57,464 bases of DNA from Tepidamorphus sp. (lineage in GTDB: Bacteria; Pseudomonadota; Alphaproteobacteria; Rhizobiales; Tepidamorphaceae). Numbering within the stretch: position 1 is the first letter of the stretch; every line of letters begins with the position of its first letter. This document shows positions 55,183 to 57,464 of the stretch, piece by piece. Under the pieces are notes generated by a model. The model was not told where the DNA came from and made no database searches. It saw only the letters and a program-made list of their open reading frames with translations. The stretch lies in contig JANQKY010000103.1 in assembly GCA_028280885.1 (NCBI GenBank), positions 1 through 57,464 on the forward strand, written 5' to 3'. A program made the position numbers and the translations under genes.

Positions 55183-55884
55183 CTATGCATCGTCTTCCGC
55201 CTGCGCCAGGGGCTCGGCGAAGGTCCGCGCCAGAACCTGCCCGGCGAGGCGGCGCGTGATCGGCCGCTTTCCCGCGATCGCCGCCTTGTCGAGCGCTGCG
55301 ACGCAATCCCGGGCCGCCTTGAAACTGCGCTCGATGCGAACAGCGATGTAGCGCAGAACGCTCGCGTCGACCAGAATCTGGCGATCGGAGAACAGCTTGG
55401 CCAGAACCGCCTGCAACAGCATATCATCGGGAGCCGTCAATTCGACGACAGGATAGCGGCCGAGCCGGGAAGCGAGATCGGGCAGCGCCAGGCGCCAGCC
55501 CGTCGGCGGGCGCTCGGCGGTGATGAGGATGTCGAGCCCCGATCGGTCGGCGGCATTGATCAGGTGGAACAGCGCGGTCTCGTCCAGCCCCACGCCGCAA
55601 TCCTCGATGGCGACCGCGTCCGCCGCGCCGATCAGGCGATCCGGATCGCCGCCGATCGCGTGGCCTTCGAGCCGAATCGCGCCGGACCGGCCGCGCCACA
55701 CCTCGACCAGATGGCTCTTGCCGCTTGCCGGCGGGCCGGCGAGCACCAGGCCCGAATGCGGCCAGTCCGGCCAGGAATCGATCGCCGCGACGGCTGCCGC
55801 GTTCGACTGGCTGACCAGGAAATCCTCCCGGCCAAGCGCCTCGCGATGCGGCAGGTCGAGGATCAGTTGACCCGTATCGTGCAT
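55183..55884 (-). CDS. Hda-like DnaA-family regulator
   Basis: This 233-aa AAA+ protein resembles DnaA domain III. It has Walker A AGPPASGKSHL, a Walker B-like VAIEDCGVGLDE and the arginine-rich LPDLASRLGRYPVVEL. It lacks the DnaA DNA-binding domain, as in Hda, which with the sliding clamp inactivates DnaA-ATP after initiation. An LILDLP segment at the extreme N-terminus matches the clamp-binding motif of Hda-type proteins (QLxLxLP-like). ATG at 55884 is chosen over longer frames. It follows the PerM-type gene by 34 bp and precedes ppk. Confidence 0.9.
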   Translation of the reverse strand: MHDTGQLILDLPHREALGREDFLVSQSNAAAVAAIDSWPDWPHSGLVLAGPPASGKSHLVEVWRGRSGAIRLEGHAIGGDPDRLIGAADAVAIEDCGVGLDETALFHLINAADRSGLDILITAERPPTGWRLALPDLASRLGRYPVVELTAPDDMLLQAVLAKLFSDRQILVDASVLRYIAVRIERSFKAARDCVAALDKAAIAGKRPITRRLAGQVLARTFAEPLAQAEDDA

Positions 55885-55918
55885 CGGTCCGACCCGGCCC
55901 TGCGTCCCTGTACGCCCC

Positions 55919-57022
55919 TCAGGCGCCCTCGTCCGGTGGTGCCCCCGGCCCGTTATAGATCTTGCTCGACAGATATTGCTGCAGGCCGAAGCGGGCCAAA
56001 ACGCCGATCGCGGCGGCAAGCGGCACGGCGAGCAGCATGCCGACGAAGCCGAACAGGTAGCCGAAGGCGAACAGCGCGAACATCAGCCAGACCGGGTGCA
56101 GGCCGACATGGCCGCCGACCAGCTTCGGCTGCAACACGTTGCCCTCCAGGAACTGGCCGGCGAAGAAGATGATCGCAACGAGGCTGATCATGATCCAGTC
56201 GGGCCAGAACTGCGCCAGCGCGACACCGAGGGAGACGACGAAGCCGACGATCGAGCCGATATAGGGAATGAAGCTGATCAGGCCGGCGCCGAAGCCGATC
56301 ATCAGGCCGAAATTCAGGCCGACCAGCGACAGGCAGACCGCATAGAAGGCGCCGAGGATCAGGCAGAGCAGCCCCTGCCCGCGCACGAAACCGGCCAGCA
56401 CATCGTCGATCTGGCGGGCAAGCAGGCGGATCGTCTCGACATGCTCGCGCGGCAGCCAGGAATCGATGCGCGCGACCATCCGGTCCCAGTCGTTCAGCAG
56501 ATAGAAGGCGACCACCGGCGTCACCGTCAGCAGCGCCACCAGGTTGACGAGCGCCAGGCCGCCCGAAATCAGCCCCTGCAACACCGTCGTCAGCCAGCCC
56601 GCCGCCTTGCCGAGCAAATCGCGCCCGGCGGCCGCCGGCGTGGTCGCGTCGCTGTCGAGGCCGAGCAGGTTGCGGACCCAGCCGAGCTCCAGCAACTGGC
56701 CGACGACGTTGCGGGTAAACGCCTGCAGGCGGGCGGCGTATTCGGGCAGGTTCTCGGCGAACTGGGCGATCTGGCTCGACAGGATCGGCACCAGCGCGAC
56801 CAGGAACACGACGAACATCAGCGCGAAGACGATAAGGATCACGCTTGTGGCAAGCAGCCGGCTCATGCCGATCCGTTCGAACCGGTCGGCGAGCGGGTCG
56901 AGGATATAGGCCAGCGCCATCCCGGCGACGAAAGGCAGCAGCACCGGGCTCAGCAAAAACATGATGAGGATCAGGACGACAAGCGTGCTGATCCAGAACA
57001 GGAGCTGACGCTGCAGGGTCAC
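55919..57022 (-). CDS. AI-2E family (PerM/TqsA-like) membrane transporter
   Basis: This 367-aa inner-membrane protein of the AI-2 exporter/PerM family has eight or so helices. Conserved parts are the central loop with LPREHVETIRLLARQID, the FVRGQGLLCLILGAFYAVCLSLVGLNF helix pair and IPYIGSIVGFVVS, which define the family. GTG at 57022 has GGAG 6 nt upstream and starts the family region. The frame extends to 57106. The PerM-Hda-ppk order is common in alphaproteobacteria. Confidence 0.9.
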   Translation of the reverse strand: MTLQRQLLFWISTLVVLILIMFLLSPVLLPFVAGMALAYILDPLADRFERIGMSRLLATSVILIVFALMFVVFLVALVPILSSQIAQFAENLPEYAARLQAFTRNVVGQLLELGWVRNLLGLDSDATTPAAAGRDLLGKAAGWLTTVLQGLISGGLALVNLVALLTVTPVVAFYLLNDWDRMVARIDSWLPREHVETIRLLARQIDDVLAGFVRGQGLLCLILGAFYAVCLSLVGLNFGLMIGFGAGLISFIPYIGSIVGFVVSLGVALAQFWPDWIMISLVAIIFFAGQFLEGNVLQPKLVGGHVGLHPVWLMFALFAFGYLFGFVGMLLAVPLAAAIGVLARFGLQQYLSSKIYNGPGAPPDEGA

Positions 57023-57139
57023 ATGTGTCTCCTTGGTCTGACTTGAGGGCGCCGGGCCGGAAAATCCCGGTTGAAAACCGCGCTTGCCAGCAAAGTCATA
57101 GGACAATTCCGGTCCCGCTTATAGCCCGAACTCGGTTTA

Positions 57140-57464
57140 TCAAAAGGCTTGCAGGAGCCAGGAGCCGCCCGCCTCGAACAAATCCACCCGCGCGTTCGCC
57201 AGCCGGTCGGGCAGCGCATCGAGCCGACCCGCATACCACAGCACGATATTTCCGGAGGTCTCCCCCATCCCCTCGACCGCCATACCGTCGATGACGCCGC
57301 TTGCGGCAAGCCGGGCCTGAAGCTCGGCCCATTCCGCCGGACCGCCCGACAGGAGCACCCGCACCGACAGGCTGTTGCCCGCGGCGGAGCGGATGTCGCC
57401 CGATCCCGCCGCGACCGATTTCCAGCGGGCGGAGAGAAGATTGGCGACGGTCAGGGCGGCAAGC
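57140..57464 (-). CDS. C-terminal part of a DUF2066-like protein, cut by window edge
   Basis: The reading frame continues past 57464 with no start visible. The seen part ends with MAVEGMGETSGNIVLWYAGRLDALPDRLANARVDLFEAGGSWLLQ. Its propeller-like pattern and its position ahead of the PerM-type gene suggest the DUF2066 family, typical of this locus in alphaproteobacteria. Only about 107 residues are visible, so the call is provisional. Confidence 0.6.
   Translation of the reverse strand, partial: LAALTVANLLSARWKSVAAGSGDIRSAAGNSLSVRVLLSGGPAEWAELQARLAASGVIDGMAVEGMGETSGNIVLWYAGRLDALPDRLANARVDLFEAGGSWLLQAF

Noticed and set aside
53232..55259. Long plus-strand open frame over ppk
   Set aside because: It is antisense to a complete polyphosphate kinase gene and is composition-driven.
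55885..56019. Longer Hda-like start at 56019
   Set aside because: The extra 45 residues overlap the PerM-type gene and are not family-like. ATG at 55884 fits.

Overview
This window is about 57 kb of GC-rich, gene-dense bacterial chromosome. The gene content points to an alphaproteobacterium: a Pcs-type phosphatidylcholine synthase, an IalB-family secreted protein, HspQ, a MerR/isovaleryl-CoA dehydrogenase/methylcrotonyl-CoA carboxylase leucine-catabolism set, a malic enzyme fused to a phosphotransacetylase-like domain, and the DUF2066 - PerM - Hda - ppk - ppx order at the right end. I cannot place it below class with confidence. Hyphomicrobiales or Rhodospirillales are the likeliest orders. 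No rRNA, tRNA, CRISPR array, transposase or integrase was seen.

Positions 1-11500 are mostly on the minus strand and hold a loosened leucine/short-chain acyl-CoA catabolism region. A MerR regulator leads two hotdog thioesterases, an AidB-like acyl-CoA dehydrogenase, isovaleryl-CoA dehydrogenase and an aldo/keto reductase. Unrelated transport and envelope genes (APC permease, DMT exporter, YdcF-like protein, a 41-aa membrane peptide) separate these from the methylcrotonyl-CoA carboxylase beta gene. The carboxylase gene is followed directly by an AT-rich orphan gene that looks acquired. The carboxylase alpha subunit and HMG-CoA lyase genes are not in the window.

Positions 11500-12170 are a non-coding block of inverted repeats. 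Positions 12172-20138 carry a large 7TM hybrid kinase with the layout kinase-receiver-kinase, a quinone oxidoreductase, a periplasmic binding protein, and a coupled DUF2182 - DUF1326 - pcs set. Positions 20349-26466 hold a metallo-beta-lactamase-fold hydrolase overlapping a UbiH-type flavin hydroxylase, a CoA-transferase, an AEC transporter, a CitE/HpcH-type lyase and HspQ. Positions 26574-32688 hold IalB, a YejA-like peptide-binding protein followed by a degenerate acyl-CoA-synthetase-like protein, a FrnE/DsbA-like protein and an orphan secreted protein.

Positions 32964-40060 form one minus-strand operon: a sugar-type ABC importer (binding protein, ATPase, two permeases) with an SMP-30 lactonase and a metal-dependent amidohydrolase. 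It looks like a complete uptake-and-hydrolysis pathway for an unidentified compound. Positions 40383-57464 hold housekeeping and envelope genes: photolyase, ceramidase-like protein, an EAL phosphodiesterase, a glycosyltransferase, malic enzyme, aspS, rnd, a GNAT acetyltransferase, ppx, ppk, hda, a PerM-type transporter and the C-terminal part of a DUF2066-like protein cut by the window edge.

The less ordinary points are a MerR gene that appears to begin at ATC, the kinase-receiver-kinase fusion, an adenylate-forming-enzyme homologue lacking its catalytic lysines, short perfect tandem duplications in three gene leaders, and the substrate-unknown ABC/lactonase/amidohydrolase operon. Most function calls rest on recognised family motifs. 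Start sites, promoters and operators are inferences from the sequence.
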